Shown: positions 8,658 through 17,244, counted from the first letter of the stretch. The stretch: DNA of 64,000 nucleotides from Luteibacter aegosomatis (GCF_023078455.1 NZ_CP095740.1:918001-982000); one strand, 5' to 3'. Translations and numbers: made by a program. The notes: generated by a model not told the origin, from the letters alone.

Positions 8658-9796
8658 CAGCCCATCTCCATGTAGAAGAGGGCGGCGACGGCGTCGAGCA
8701 GGATCACCACGAAGAGCGACTGCACCACGCTGGAGGTGGTGTGCTCGCCCACCGACTGCGCGCTGCCGGACACCTTGAAGCCCTCCATGCAGCCGATCAC
8801 CGCGATCATGAAGGCGAACACCGGCGCCTTGGCCACGCCCACCAGGAACTGCCCGATCGACATGTCGGCCTGGAACATCGACAGGAACATCGACGGCGAC
8901 ATCTTCAACGACACGATGCAGACCACGCCGCCGCCGACGATGCCGGCCACCGTCGCCAGGAAGGTGAGCAGAGGCAGGGCGATCAACAGGGCGAGCACGC
9001 GCGGCAGCACCAGCAGTTCGATCGGCGACAGGCCCAGCGTGCGGATGGCGTCGATCTCCTCGCGCGCCTTCATCGAGCCGATCTGCGCGGTGAACGCACT
9101 GGCCGTGCGGCCGGCCAGAAGGATGGCCGTGAGCAGCACGCCGAATTCGCGCAGGAAGGCGAAGCCGATGAGGTCGACGGTGAACACCGTGGCACCGTAG
9201 CTGGCCAGCACGGTCGAGCCGAGGAAGGCCACGACGGCACCGACCATGAAGGACAGCAGGGCGAGGATCGGCACCGCGTCGAGGCCGGTCTGCTCGATGT
9301 GGGACACCAGCGGGGTCACGCGCCAGCGACTGGGCCGCCACACGGTGGTGGCGAAACCCTGCAGGGTGATGCCGATGAAGCCGAGCAGCTTGGCCGTCTG
9401 TCGCCAGAACGATCCCATGGCCCGGCCGATGCGCTCGAGCATCACCACGAAGCCGGCATCGCGCGGACGCTTGATGCCCTTGCAGTAGGTGTCGATGGCG
9501 TCGCCGACGGTCTTCAGCAGGGCTCGCCGCGCCGCCGGCAGCGAGGCGTCCTGCGCCAGGGCCTGGGTGCGCTTGCTGCCCAGCAGCTCGGCGATCACGA
9601 AGGCGCCGGACGTGTCCATGGCGCCGAGGCCGTGGATGTCCACGCGCACGTCCTTGCCGAGCGACGGGGCGAGGTCGACGGCCTTGCGATGCAGGTCGAC
9701 GTAGTGCGGCAGGGTCCAGTCGCCGGACAGCGACAGCCGCTCGCCGTTCGCGTCGCGGGTCAGGGTCGCGGAGCCGGGATGGGTGGAAGTTGCCAT
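8654..9796 (-). CDS. MlaE-like ABC permease with N-terminal STAS domain
   Basis: A 380-residue permease. Residues ~10-110 look like a STAS/MlaB-like domain (LSLSGDWTLPHYVDLHRKAVD; DIHGLGAMDTSGAFVIAELL), and residues ~125-380 are the MlaE permease core with several membrane helices and the coupling-region motif EIDAIRTLGLSPIELLVLPR. In E. coli MlaB and MlaE are separate; here they are fused. It heads a tightly packed operon permease-ATPase-MCE-lipoprotein. The start at 9796 (MATSTH) is chosen by fit to the STAS domain; an in-frame ATG at 9826 is possible. It is divergent from gcvT. Confidence 0.92.
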   Translation of the reverse strand: MATSTHPGSATLTRDANGERLSLSGDWTLPHYVDLHRKAVDLAPSLGKDVRVDIHGLGAMDTSGAFVIAELLGSKRTQALAQDASLPAARRALLKTVGDAIDTYCKGIKRPRDAGFVVMLERIGRAMGSFWRQTAKLLGFIGITLQGFATTVWRPSRWRVTPLVSHIEQTGLDAVPILALLSFMVGAVVAFLGSTVLASYGATVFTVDLIGFAFLREFGVLLTAILLAGRTASAFTAQIGSMKAREEIDAIRTLGLSPIELLVLPRVLALLIALPLLTFLATVAGIVGGGVVCIVSLKMSPSMFLSMFQADMSIGQFLVGVAKAPVFAFMIAVIGCMEGFKVSGSAQSVGEHTTSSVVQSLFVVILLDAVAALFYMEMGW

Positions 9797-9839
9797 GGAG
9801 CGAACACTAGCACTCTCCCGTGACATGTTGCGCCCGCGC

Positions 9840-9868
9840 TTGGCCTTGCGCGCCAACGCCCGGATAAT
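9840..9868 (+). promoter_or_regulatory. candidate sigma-70 promoter of gcvT
   Basis: A -35 like TTGGCC (9840-9845) and a -10 like GATAAT (9863-9868) are separated by 17 bases, ending 42 bases before the gcvT ATG. No glycine-riboswitch fold was recognised in the leader. Confidence 0.4.
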
Positions 9869-9910
9869 GGTGGGCCAGCTTCCGTCCCGCATTCCCATGA
9901 AGGTAAGACC

Positions 9911-11017
9911 ATGACCGACAAGACCGAACTCAATGCCACCCACCGCGAGCTTGGCGCCCGCATGGTCGACTTCGGCGGCTGGGACATGCCGATCGCCTAC
10001 GGCTCCCAGATCGAGGAGCACCATGCGGTGCGCAAGGACGCCGGCATGTTCGACGTCTCCCACATGACGGTGGTCGACCTCACCGGCGAGCACGCCCGCG
10101 GTTTCCTGAAGAAGCTCGTCGCCAACAACGTCGACAAGCTCGCCAAGCCGGGCAAGGCCCTCTACACCTGCATGCTCGACGAGAACGGCGGCGTCATCGA
10201 CGACCTCATCGTCTATTTCCTGCGCGAGGATTTCTTCCGCCTGGTGGTGAACGCCGCCACGCGCGCGAAGGACCTGGCCTGGATCGAAAAACAGGCCGCG
10301 GCCTTCGGCGTCACCGTACGCGAGCGTCCGGAGTTCGGCATGATCGCCGTGCAGGGACCGAACGCGCGCGAGAAGCTCATCGGCCTGCTGCCGTCCGAGG
10401 TGCAGGAGAAGGCACGCAAGCTCGGCAAGTTCGCCGCCATCGAGGTCGAGGGTCCCAACGGCATGCCGCTGTTCCTCGCCCGCACCGGCTACACCGGCGA
10501 AGACGGCTTCGAGGTGGTGGTGCCGAACACGCGCGTCGTCGAACTGTGGAATCTTCTTAAGGACGCGGGCGTCGCCCCCGCCGGCCTGGGTGCGCGCGAC
10601 ACCCTTCGCCTGGAAGCCGGCATGAACCTCTACGGCCAGGACATGGACGAAACCGTCTCGCCGTGGGAAGCGGCGCTGGCCTGGACCATCTCGCTCGACG
10701 ATGGCCGGGACTTCATCGGTCGCGCGGCGCTGGAAAAGCACAAGGCCGACGGCGTGAAGCGCGTCATGGTCGGCCTGGTGATGGACGACAAGGGCGTGCT
10801 GCGCCACGGGCAGAAGGTGCTCACGGCCAACGGCGAGGGCGAGATCCTTTCCGGCGGTTTCGCTCCGACGCTGGGCAAGTCGATCGCCTTCGCGCGCATC
10901 CCCGCCGGCGAGCCGGGCGAGGTCCGCGTCGACATCCGCGGTCGCGAGGTGCCGGTGCGCGTGGTGAAGTTCCCCTTCGTCCGCGACGGCCAGCCGATGC
11001 CCGGTATCGTCGACTGA
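9911..11017 (+). CDS. gcvT: aminomethyltransferase, glycine cleavage T protein
   Basis: T protein of the glycine cleavage system, which moves the aminomethyl carbon from lipoylated H protein to tetrahydrofolate and releases ammonia. The 368-residue sequence begins in typical fashion ([20 protein letters not shown]) and has the folate-site motifs [14 protein letters not shown], the conserved Arg in [13 protein letters not shown], and the late [18 protein letters not shown]. Length is normal. gcvH lies downstream on the same strand after a 112-bp gap that holds a hairpin; gcvP is not in the window. Confidence 0.97.
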   Translation: MTDKTELNATHRELGARMVDFGGWDMPIAYGSQIEEHHAVRKDAGMFDVSHMTVVDLTGEHARGFLKKLVANNVDKLAKPGKALYTCMLDENGGVIDDLIVYFLREDFFRLVVNAATRAKDLAWIEKQAAAFGVTVRERPEFGMIAVQGPNAREKLIGLLPSEVQEKARKLGKFAAIEVEGPNGMPLFLARTGYTGEDGFEVVVPNTRVVELWNLLKDAGVAPAGLGARDTLRLEAGMNLYGQDMDETVSPWEAALAWTISLDDGRDFIGRAALEKHKADGVKRVMVGLVMDDKGVLRHGQKVLTANGEGEILSGGFAPTLGKSIAFARIPAGEPGEVRVDIRGREVPVRVVKFPFVRDGQPMPGIVD

Positions 11018-11045
11018 GCGACACATATATATAGAGAAGGTCGCG

Positions 11046-11068
11046 GATGGCGCCTGTCACGCCATCCG
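11046..11068 (+). promoter_or_regulatory. hairpin between gcvT and gcvH
   Basis: GGATGGCG and CGCCATCC form an 8-bp stem around a 7-base loop. There is no following T-run, so it is more likely an mRNA-stabilising or attenuating structure than a full terminator. Confidence 0.35.
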
Positions 11069-11129
11069 TAGATCGGTACAATTGGCTACCCTTCCAACGC
11101 ACCCCGTCCCGAGACATCGAGGAGCACCC

Positions 11130-11534
11130 ATGAGCAACGAAATCCCCGGCGATCTGCATTTCCTCAAGTCCCATGAGTGGGTGCGCATCAACGACGACGG
11201 CACCGCCACCGTCGGCATCTCCGATCACGCGCAGTCGGCGCTGGGCGACCTGGTCTACGTCGAATTGCCGGAAGTGGGCAGTTCGGTCGAAGCGGGCGAA
11301 GGCAAGGGCGTGGCCGTCGTCGAGTCGGTGAAGGCCGCATCGGACATCTACTCGCCGTTGTCGGGCGAAGTCGTGGAGGTGAACGAGAAGCTCTCGGACG
11401 CTCCGGAGACGATCAACTCCGATGCCTACGGTGACGGCTGGATCTTCAAGATCAGGTACACGGACAAGTCCGAAATCGACGAGCTCCTGGGTCCCGACGA
11501 CTACAACGAGCTGGTCGAAAACGAAGACCACTGA
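11130..11534 (+). CDS. gcvH: glycine cleavage system H protein
   Basis: Lipoyl carrier of the glycine cleavage system. The 134-residue protein has the full H-protein pattern: [21 protein letters not shown] near the N-terminus, [12 protein letters not shown], and the lipoylation motif VESVKAASD with Lys68 as the acceptor. The end, [16 protein letters not shown], is a little longer than in E. coli but ordinary for the order. The ATG at 11130 has a GAGGAG ribosome-binding site 6 bases before it. A strong terminator follows. Confidence 0.97.
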   Translation: MSNEIPGDLHFLKSHEWVRINDDGTATVGISDHAQSALGDLVYVELPEVGSSVEAGEGKGVAVVESVKAASDIYSPLSGEVVEVNEKLSDAPETINSDAYGDGWIFKIRYTDKSEIDELLGPDDYNELVENEDH

Positions 11535-11554
11535 TCCGACGCGACGCGCCCCAA

Positions 11555-11588
11555 CCGATGCCGGTCGTCCTTCGACCGGCATTTTTTT
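11555..11588 (+). terminator. rho-independent terminator of gcvH
   Basis: The stem ATGCCGGTCG / CGACCGGCAT with a short loop is followed by a run of seven T. It lies 21 bases past the gcvH stop. Confidence 0.88.
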
Positions 11589-11968
11589 GTCCGGAACCGA
11601 GGTCGGCGGGAAATTTTTTTTGCCCGCCAGTCGAATTCCGTTCATCCCCGAAACGACCCTCGCGCGGTACCCCGACGGCCCGCCGCGGGCTGCTTGCAGG
11701 GTTCGCATCGCGCGCATGCGACGTTGCGGATAACGCGCGAAAAACATCTTTATTTAAGGCATTTCTTTCATGGCGAAGGTGTCGAATAAATGATTCGATG
11801 GTGTCGCTCATTAGCCTTCGGGGTGATAGCGGCGGTCGTCGAAAAGCTCGAGCGTGGGGTCTGCGGACTTGGATATCCGGCCGCAAGACCTTCAATTTAG
11901 AGCCAAAATTTATTGACAGCGGATATGTTCAGGAATAGCTTTTGCGTCAATTGACGGGGAACCCGGAA
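11589..11968. other. AT-richer intergenic region upstream of the MetJ-histone gene
   Basis: About 380 bases with no gene. Base composition is clearly more AT-rich than the neighbourhood (for example ATCTTTATTTAAGGC and CAAAATTTATTGACAG). Apart from the candidate promoter at 11913-11941 no clear structure was seen, and no MetJ box (AGACGTCT-like) was found by eye. Confidence 0.5.
11913..11941 (+). promoter_or_regulatory. candidate promoter of the MetJ-histone fusion gene
   Basis: A consensus -35 TTGACA (11913-11918) is followed after 17 bases by TAGCTT (11936-11941), a weak -10. It ends 27 bases before the chosen ATG. Confidence 0.4.
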
Positions 11969-12610
11969 ATGGAAACAGAAACTTTCATCCGACCGTATGT
12001 GGAGCATGGTTCGAAAGCGGGAGCGGTTCGCAAGATCACAGTCTCGATTCCGCTGCATGTGCTTCGACTACTTTCCGATGAACGTACTCGCCGACAGGTC
12101 AACAATTTGAGGCACGCGACGAACAGCGACCTGCTGGTCGAAGCGTTCCTCCACGCTTTTACTGGGCAACCACTGCCAACTGATGAGGAGCTGAGACGAA
12201 CCATGGCCACTGCCAAGAAAGCCACTGCCAAGAAGTCGGCCGCCAAAAAGGCGACCCGCAAGTCCACCACCAAGAAGACCGCCGCCCGCAAGTCGCCGGC
12301 GAAGAAGGCCTCGACCCGTAAGGTCGCGGCGAAGAAGGCGACCCGCAAGTCGCCGGCTCGCAAGACCGCCGCCAAGAAGGCCACCCGCAAGACGGCTGGC
12401 CGCAAGGTTGCCGCCAAGAAGGCGGTGAAGAAGGCTGTCCGCAAGGCTCCGGCCCGCAAGACCGCCGCCAAGAAGGCTACCCGCAAGACCGCTACGCGCA
12501 AGGCCGCTGCTCCGCGCAAGGCCGCTGCTCGCAAGACCCGCGTCGCCAAGGCTGCCGCTCCGGCCGCCGCGAAGGTGGCTCGCGCCACCAAGGCCGCCAA
12601 GGCCAAGTAA
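11969..12610 (+). CDS. MetJ-type ribbon-helix-helix domain fused to histone H1-like Lys/Ala-rich tail
   Basis: A 213-residue protein in two very different parts. Residues ~7-77 closely match the methionine repressor MetJ: PYVEHG, the beta-strand KITVSIPL that docks into the DNA major groove, [15 protein letters not shown], and [13 protein letters not shown]. The final MetJ helix region, about 30 residues in E. coli, is absent. From Met79 to the end is a tail made almost only of Ala, Lys, Arg and Thr, with KKATRK occurring four times, like bacterial histone H1-like proteins. The ATG at 11969 follows GACGGGGA. SAM sensing may persist because the Arg and Glu-Ala-Phe-Leu-His region is kept. An architecture not known to me from the literature; possible roles are a nucleoid protein with sequence preference, or a repressor with a nonspecific DNA anchor. 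Confidence 0.88.
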   Translation: METETFIRPYVEHGSKAGAVRKITVSIPLHVLRLLSDERTRRQVNNLRHATNSDLLVEAFLHAFTGQPLPTDEELRRTMATAKKATAKKSAAKKATRKSTTKKTAARKSPAKKASTRKVAAKKATRKSPARKTAAKKATRKTAGRKVAAKKAVKKAVRKAPARKTAAKKATRKTATRKAAAPRKAAARKTRVAKAAAPAAAKVARATKAAKAK

Positions 12611-12651
12611 GCGTCACCGCTACATATAAGAAAGTAAGCAAGTGCGAATTC

Positions 12652-12712
12652 CCTCCCCGCGGTGCCCAGCGCGGGGAGGCATTTCGAAACATTGACCCCG
12701 GCCTGTCCGGGG
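12652..12712 (+). terminator. two successive hairpins after the MetJ-histone gene
   Basis: CCTCCCCGCG / CGCGGGGAGG (12652-12679) and ACCCCGG / CCGGGGT (about 12693-12712) stand one after the other, the second followed by TATTCATTT. They probably end the upstream transcript. The rest of 12611-12894 shows no gene. Confidence 0.55.
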
Positions 12713-12894
12713 TTATTCATTTCATGGGCCTCGAAAAGGGCGATCTGCGCCGCACCCGGAAAACCTCCTAGCCCCACGCACTGGATTCACACGTCCGTTA
12801 CGGTTACCTTTCAGCCGTATCGCGCTGCGGTGAACGGGGGGTTCTCCGCCATGCCACATGGGGGAGCGCGCAATGCGAAGAAGGGTCGATACGC

Positions 12895-13914
12895 ATGGTT
12901 CCACGTCACCGCCTTTCCGCGCGCCCGCCGATGCGCGGCGCGATCCAGCCCGTCACGCTCGCCGTGGTCGTCATCGTGGCGGCCCTCGCGGTCGCCGCAT
13001 GGTTCCTGATCATCCGGCCCTACCAGGCGGCGATGTCCACCCAGGACGCCGCGTCCGCCGTCGCGTCGCGCCCGGCGCGCACCCGTGACGCACCGCTGGC
13101 GAACGTCGATGCGCTGAGCGTCGACCAGCTGCTCACCGAGGCGCGCACCGCCATGAACGAGCAGCGGCTCGTCGCGCCGAAGGGCAACAACGCGTTCGAG
13201 TTCTACATGAAGGTGCTGCAGAAGCAGCCGGGCAATCCGGTGGCCGCGGACGCCTTGCGCGAAACCTTCTCCTACGGCGCGGCCGCCACCGAACAGACGA
13301 TCAACCAGCGCGACTTCAACGAGGCGCAGCGGGAGATCGACCTGCTGGCCAAGGCCGATCCGGAAAACTACACGCTCACGATCCTGCGCTCGAAACTGGA
13401 CGCGCAGCGCAAGACCCTCGACCGCGAGCAGCAGCAGGCCGTCGACGCGCAGAAGGCCCAGCAACTCGCCCAGCAGAACGCCGCCAATGCGGCCAGGCAG
13501 AGGGCCGAGGAGCAGGCGGCCGAAGCGCAGCGCCAGCAGGCGGCACGCGACCAGGCCGCGCGCGTGGCCCAGCAGCAACAGGCGCCCAAGCCGGCGACGG
13601 CGGCCGTGCCCACGCGCCCGGCGGCGACGGAGTCCGAGGCCATCACCGATGCGGTACTGGTCAACCAGGTGAAGCCGCGTTATCCCACGGCGGCGCTGCG
13701 TGCGAACCAGGAAGGCTGGGTCGACGTCGAACTCACCGTGGGCACGGACGGCGCGGTCAGCAACGTCACCGTGACCGACGCGCAGCCTCGCCACGTGTTC
13801 GATCGTTCGGCGATCGACGCGGTGAGCAAGTGGGAGTTCAAGCCGGCCACGCGCAACGGCGAGCCGATGGCGGTGACGCTGCGGCGGCGGTTGCAGTTCA
13901 ACCTGGGACGCTGA
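12895..13914 (+). CDS. TonB-family energy transducer-like protein
   Basis: A 339-residue inner-membrane protein ending in a TonB C-terminal domain. A transmembrane helix spans ~residues 20-42 (PVTLAVVVIVAALAVAAWFL). It is followed by a tetratricopeptide-like helical part (~70-165), a long Gln/Ala-rich charged stretch likely to be coiled coil (~165-235), then the TonB domain (~245-339) with PRYPTAALRANQEGWVDVEL and the closing VSKWEFKPATRNGEPM. No ExoB/ExbD genes are adjacent, so it may use a partner elsewhere or serve another envelope task. The start at 12895 follows GAAGAAGGG; Met13 is an alternative. Confidence 0.85.
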   Translation: MVPRHRLSARPPMRGAIQPVTLAVVVIVAALAVAAWFLIIRPYQAAMSTQDAASAVASRPARTRDAPLANVDALSVDQLLTEARTAMNEQRLVAPKGNNAFEFYMKVLQKQPGNPVAADALRETFSYGAAATEQTINQRDFNEAQREIDLLAKADPENYTLTILRSKLDAQRKTLDREQQQAVDAQKAQQLAQQNAANAARQRAEEQAAEAQRQQAARDQAARVAQQQQAPKPATAAVPTRPAATESEAITDAVLVNQVKPRYPTAALRANQEGWVDVELTVGTDGAVSNVTVTDAQPRHVFDRSAIDAVSKWEFKPATRNGEPMAVTLRRRLQFNLGR

Positions 13915-13921
13915 GGGAAAA

Positions 13922-14022
13922 GACACTGGGTCCCTGCCTTCGCAGGGACGACGTGAGGGTTATGCGGTTCGAGGCAATCGGTTAGTCCGTCGCTTCTGCG
14001 AAGGCAGGAGCCCAGCGTCTTC
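13922..14022. repeat. inverted repeat of the CTGCCTTCGCAG family
   Basis: Arms near 13926-13953 and 13988-14017 are imperfect reverse complements, each itself a hairpin with core CCTGCCTTCGCAGG. It lies between convergent genes. A more perfect copy is at 54547-54643. Confidence 0.75.
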
Positions 14023-14042
14023 CGTCCGAGGGCGCGATCGCG

Positions 14043-15368
14043 TCAAGGCTTTTTCTTCTTGCTCGCCTTTTTGGCGGGCGCCGCCTTGGCCTTCCCCTTG
14101 GCCTTCGCCGCCGCCTTCGGTGCCGGCGCGGCCGCCACGTGCGTGGAACCCTCCACGCCCGCCCAATCCACGTGGGGCAATCCGAGCAGGCTGTCGAACA
14201 CCATCGGCATCAGTCCGGCGGGCATCGGCCCCGTGCCGTTCCACATGCTGACCACGCCGGCGTGGTACTTGGGGAAGAAGCCGATCATCGTGCGGTAACC
14301 CGATACGGCGCCCGCGTGATAGACCAGCGTCTCGCCCGAGTAGGTGAACACGCGCCAGCCCAGCGCGTAGTGCGCGTCGGTCACGCGCGCACGGCGCCAG
14401 GGCAGCGAACGTTCTTCCGAGGGCGTGGGCACTTCCGGGGCGTGCAGCACGTCGAGCGACGGCGTGGGCAGCACGTCGGGGCGGCCGCCCATCTGCGCGA
14501 TGAGCCATTGCTCCATGTCGCGCAGGCTGGCGTTGACGCCGGCAGCGGGGGCGACGCGGTAATAGCTGTCGTTGGGCTCGTAGGGAATCCAGTTGTGCGG
14601 GCCGCCGCGATGCGGGCGCGCCCAGCTCTTGCTCGCCTCGAGCGCGTCGCGGCCGTAGCTCGCGGTGGTCATGCCCAGGGGCGTGAAGATGCGTCGCTCC
14701 ACCTGGCGGAAGAAATAATCGCCGGTGGTCGCGTAGATCACGTCGCCGATCATGCTGAAGGCGACGTTCTGGTAGCCGTAGCACGCGCCCACCTTGCAGG
14801 CGAGGTCCACCTCGTCGAGCTTGCGCACGAGTTCTTCGTAGGGTGCGTCGGCCTCGAGCAGGTTGTCGTAGGTGTTGCGAGGCAGGCCCAGGCGCTGGCC
14901 GAGGATGTCGCGCACCGTGGCCTGTTGCGCGGCCTGGAGATCCTTCAGCTTGAAATACGGGATGGTGTCGACCAGCTTGGTGTCCCAGCTGAGGAACCCG
15001 GCGCGGACCAGCACGGCGGTGACGCCGGTGGCGAAGGCCTTGGACAGCGAGGCGAGGCGGAACACCGTCTCGGGCGTGGCCGGCTCTTTCGTCTTCTCGT
15101 TGGCGTAACCGAAGGCGCGCTCGTACACGACCTTGTCGTCGACCACGATGGCGGTGACCAGGGCGGGCGCGGCATCGCGGGCCTCCGCCTCGTCGAGCCA
15201 GCGCTTGTAGTTCTCGATGGTTTCCTTCACGCGTTCGGCAGGAAGTTTCTGCGCCTGCGGGTCGACGTGCACGACCGGCGGCTTCTGCGGAACGGCGGCG
15301 AGGGCGGAGGGCGCGGCCAGGGCGAAGGCCAGTGCGCTGGCAATCAGTGAAACGGAACGGAGCGGCAT
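14043..15368 (-). CDS. exported serine hydrolase of the beta-lactamase class C / esterase family
   Basis: A 441-residue periplasmic or secreted serine hydrolase. A signal peptide (~1-25, RSVSLIASALAFALAAPSALA) leads to a penicillin-binding-like fold with all three catalytic motifs: SLSK (Ser107, Lys110), YQN near 205, and HAG in the position of the class C KTG. True AmpC, D-aminopeptidase or esterase activity cannot be separated by eye. The last ~25 residues are a Lys/Ala-rich tail ending in KKKKP, unusual for this family. The start at 15368 gives the signal peptide directly; upstream in-frame ATGs are less likely. Confidence 0.9.
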   Translation of the reverse strand: MPLRSVSLIASALAFALAAPSALAAVPQKPPVVHVDPQAQKLPAERVKETIENYKRWLDEAEARDAAPALVTAIVVDDKVVYERAFGYANEKTKEPATPETVFRLASLSKAFATGVTAVLVRAGFLSWDTKLVDTIPYFKLKDLQAAQQATVRDILGQRLGLPRNTYDNLLEADAPYEELVRKLDEVDLACKVGACYGYQNVAFSMIGDVIYATTGDYFFRQVERRIFTPLGMTTASYGRDALEASKSWARPHRGGPHNWIPYEPNDSYYRVAPAAGVNASLRDMEQWLIAQMGGRPDVLPTPSLDVLHAPEVPTPSEERSLPWRRARVTDAHYALGWRVFTYSGETLVYHAGAVSGYRTMIGFFPKYHAGVVSMWNGTGPMPAGLMPMVFDSLLGLPHVDWAGVEGSTHVAAAPAPKAAAKAKGKAKAAPAKKASKKKKP

Positions 15369-15541
15369 GCTTATCTCGCGGGAGCCCGGCGTGGGGTCGC
15401 GCCATAGGTGTAGGGACCAGTCGATTGTCTGCCAGTTCCGGTCCGGCGACAACGCATGACCGTGTAGGCCCTTGATGACCCTGAACGGCCGCGACGGCAT
15501 GCTAGGCTCTGCCCGGTCTCCACCGGACATAACCGGCCACC

Positions 15542-16819
15542 GTGAACGCCCGTCGACCTGCCGCCCTCGGCGAGGGGACCTCCCTCGCGCTTTCGACCAT
15601 CGCGTTCTTCATCGTGATGACGTCGTATTACGTGATCCGTCCCGTGCGCGACCAGCTCGTGGGCGCCGCCGGATCGTCGTCGCTGCCGATGTTCTACCTG
15701 CTGGTCTTCGTCGTGATGCTGGTGCTCATGCCGGTATTCGGCTGGCTGGTGTCGCGCTTTCCCCGACGGCAGGTGCTGACCTGCAGCTACATCTTCTTCG
15801 CGGGGTGTCTCGTCGCCTTCATGCCGGCCTTCGCCGCGCAGGATCGCATCGGCGCGGCCACCCTCGGCACGTTCTTCTTCGTCTGGGTCAGCGTGTTCAT
15901 CCTGTTCGTGACGTCGCTGTTCTGGAGCCTGATGGCCGACGTCTACCGCAGCGCGCAGGCTCGCCTGGTATTTCCGTTCATCGCGTTCGGGGGCATGGCG
16001 GGCGCGTTGACGGGTCCCCTGATCACGGCGGCACTGGTGGCGCGGATCGGCGTGCCGCCCTTGCTGCTGGTATCCGCCAGCGGCCTGTTGATCGCGATGG
16101 CGCTGCTGCTGGCCGTGTCCTCGAAGGCGGTCGGCAACGACGTGAGCGACGGAGCCCCGATCGGCGGCTCGATCTTCGATGGCCTCAAGGCCGTCCTCTC
16201 CCGTCCCTTCCTGCGCAACATGGCGCTGCTGATGCTGCTCAGCGACGGCGTGGCGACCGTCGCCTACGCGCTGATGGCCGACTACACCAAGGGGCACTAC
16301 GTCGACACCGCCGCCCGCACCGCTTTCTACGCGCGGCTGGACCTGGCCATCAACCTGCTCGGCGCGGTGCTGCAGCTCACCCTCACGCCGCTGATCCTGC
16401 GCGGGGCGGGGGCGCTGTGGGCGATGGTGGTGCCGTCCCTGGTGAATTTCGCGCTGCTCGTCGCCCTGGCCATTTACGGCCCCGTCGACATCGCGGCCTT
16501 CGGCGGGGTGATCTCGCTCATCACGCTGGTGCAGATCGGCACGCGAGGCCTGGCCTATGGCATGACCAAGCCGGCGAGCGACGCGCTCTACACGCGGATC
16601 CCGCGCGACGACCGCTACAAGGGCAAGAACGTGGTGGAGACCACGGTCTGGCGCCTGGGCGACCTGCTGGTGACCAGCGGCATCACCGCGTTGCGCGGCC
16701 TCGGCGCCAGCGTGGCGACGCTGGGCCTGATCTGCGCCGCGCTGGCGGGCATCGCGACGATCGTGGCGCGCAACGCGGCCACGTCGCCCGACCTGCTTCC
16801 CGAAGACGAGAAGCGTTAG
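15542..16819 (+). CDS. MFS-fold carrier resembling ATP/ADP (Tlc-type) translocases
   Basis: A 425-residue membrane protein with about 12 hydrophobic segments. The N-terminus (TIAFFIVMTSYYVIRPVRDQLV) and the segment GMTKPASDALYTRIPRDDRYKGKNVVETTVWRLGD recall the NTP/NDP exchange translocase branch, in which the YYVIRPVRD and YKGKN motifs are frequent. Such proteins also occur in free-living proteobacteria with unknown substrates. The GTG start at 15542 is the only one that fits the first helix. Its stop overlaps the convergent CBS gene by 4 bases. Substrate not assigned. Confidence 0.75.
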   Translation: MNARRPAALGEGTSLALSTIAFFIVMTSYYVIRPVRDQLVGAAGSSSLPMFYLLVFVVMLVLMPVFGWLVSRFPRRQVLTCSYIFFAGCLVAFMPAFAAQDRIGAATLGTFFFVWVSVFILFVTSLFWSLMADVYRSAQARLVFPFIAFGGMAGALTGPLITAALVARIGVPPLLLVSASGLLIAMALLLAVSSKAVGNDVSDGAPIGGSIFDGLKAVLSRPFLRNMALLMLLSDGVATVAYALMADYTKGHYVDTAARTAFYARLDLAINLLGAVLQLTLTPLILRGAGALWAMVVPSLVNFALLVALAIYGPVDIAAFGGVISLITLVQIGTRGLAYGMTKPASDALYTRIPRDDRYKGKNVVETTVWRLGDLLVTSGITALRGLGASVATLGLICAALAGIATIVARNAATSPDLLPEDEKR

Positions 16820-17244
16820 CCCGCGATGTAGCTCTCGAGCTGGTTGATGGTCTGCTTCTGCTCGAAGATCGTCGCCTTCACCAGGTCGCCGATGGATATC
16901 ATGCCGGTCACGCGGCCGCCGTCGAGCACGGGCAGGTGGCGAATGCGGCTGTCGGTGCACAGGCGCATGCACTCGTCGACGGTGGCATCGGGCGCCACGG
17001 TGACGACGCTCACGGTCATGATGTCGGCCACGGGCGTGTCGCGCGACGAGCGGTCCTTGAGGATCACCTTGCGTGCGTAGTCGCGTTCGGAAACGATGCC
17101 GACCAGCTCACTGCCCTTCATGACGGCGAGGGCGCCCACGTTCTTCTCGGCCATCAGCCGGATCGCTTCGATGACGGGCGCGTCGGGTGCCACGGCGAAC
17201 ACGCCTCTGCCCTTGGTGTCCAGGAGATGCTTGACCTGCTGCAT
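16816..17244 (-). CDS. tandem CBS-domain protein
   Basis: A 142-residue stand-alone CBS pair, a likely adenine-nucleotide sensor. CBS1 spans ~8-62 (VIEAIRLMAEKNVGALAVMKG, then IVSERDYARKV), CBS2 ~75-130 (TVDECMRLCTDSRIRHLPVLDG, then MISIGDLVKA). The start at 17244 has GTGGAGGCG just upstream; a possible ATG four codons earlier overlaps that ribosome-binding site and is rejected. The partner it regulates is unknown. Confidence 0.92.
   Translation of the reverse strand: MQQVKHLLDTKGRGVFAVAPDAPVIEAIRLMAEKNVGALAVMKGSELVGIVSERDYARKVILKDRSSRDTPVADIMTVSVVTVAPDATVDECMRLCTDSRIRHLPVLDGGRVTGMISIGDLVKATIFEQKQTINQLESYIAG

Noticed and set aside
9797..9910. Glycine riboswitch upstream of gcvT
   Set aside because: The leader is only about 40 bases past the likely promoter and shows no aptamer-like helices.
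12204..12610. The Lys/Ala-rich tail as a frameshifted or artefactual sequence
   Set aside because: The repeats keep one frame with synonymous variation at third positions, which indicates selection on the protein.
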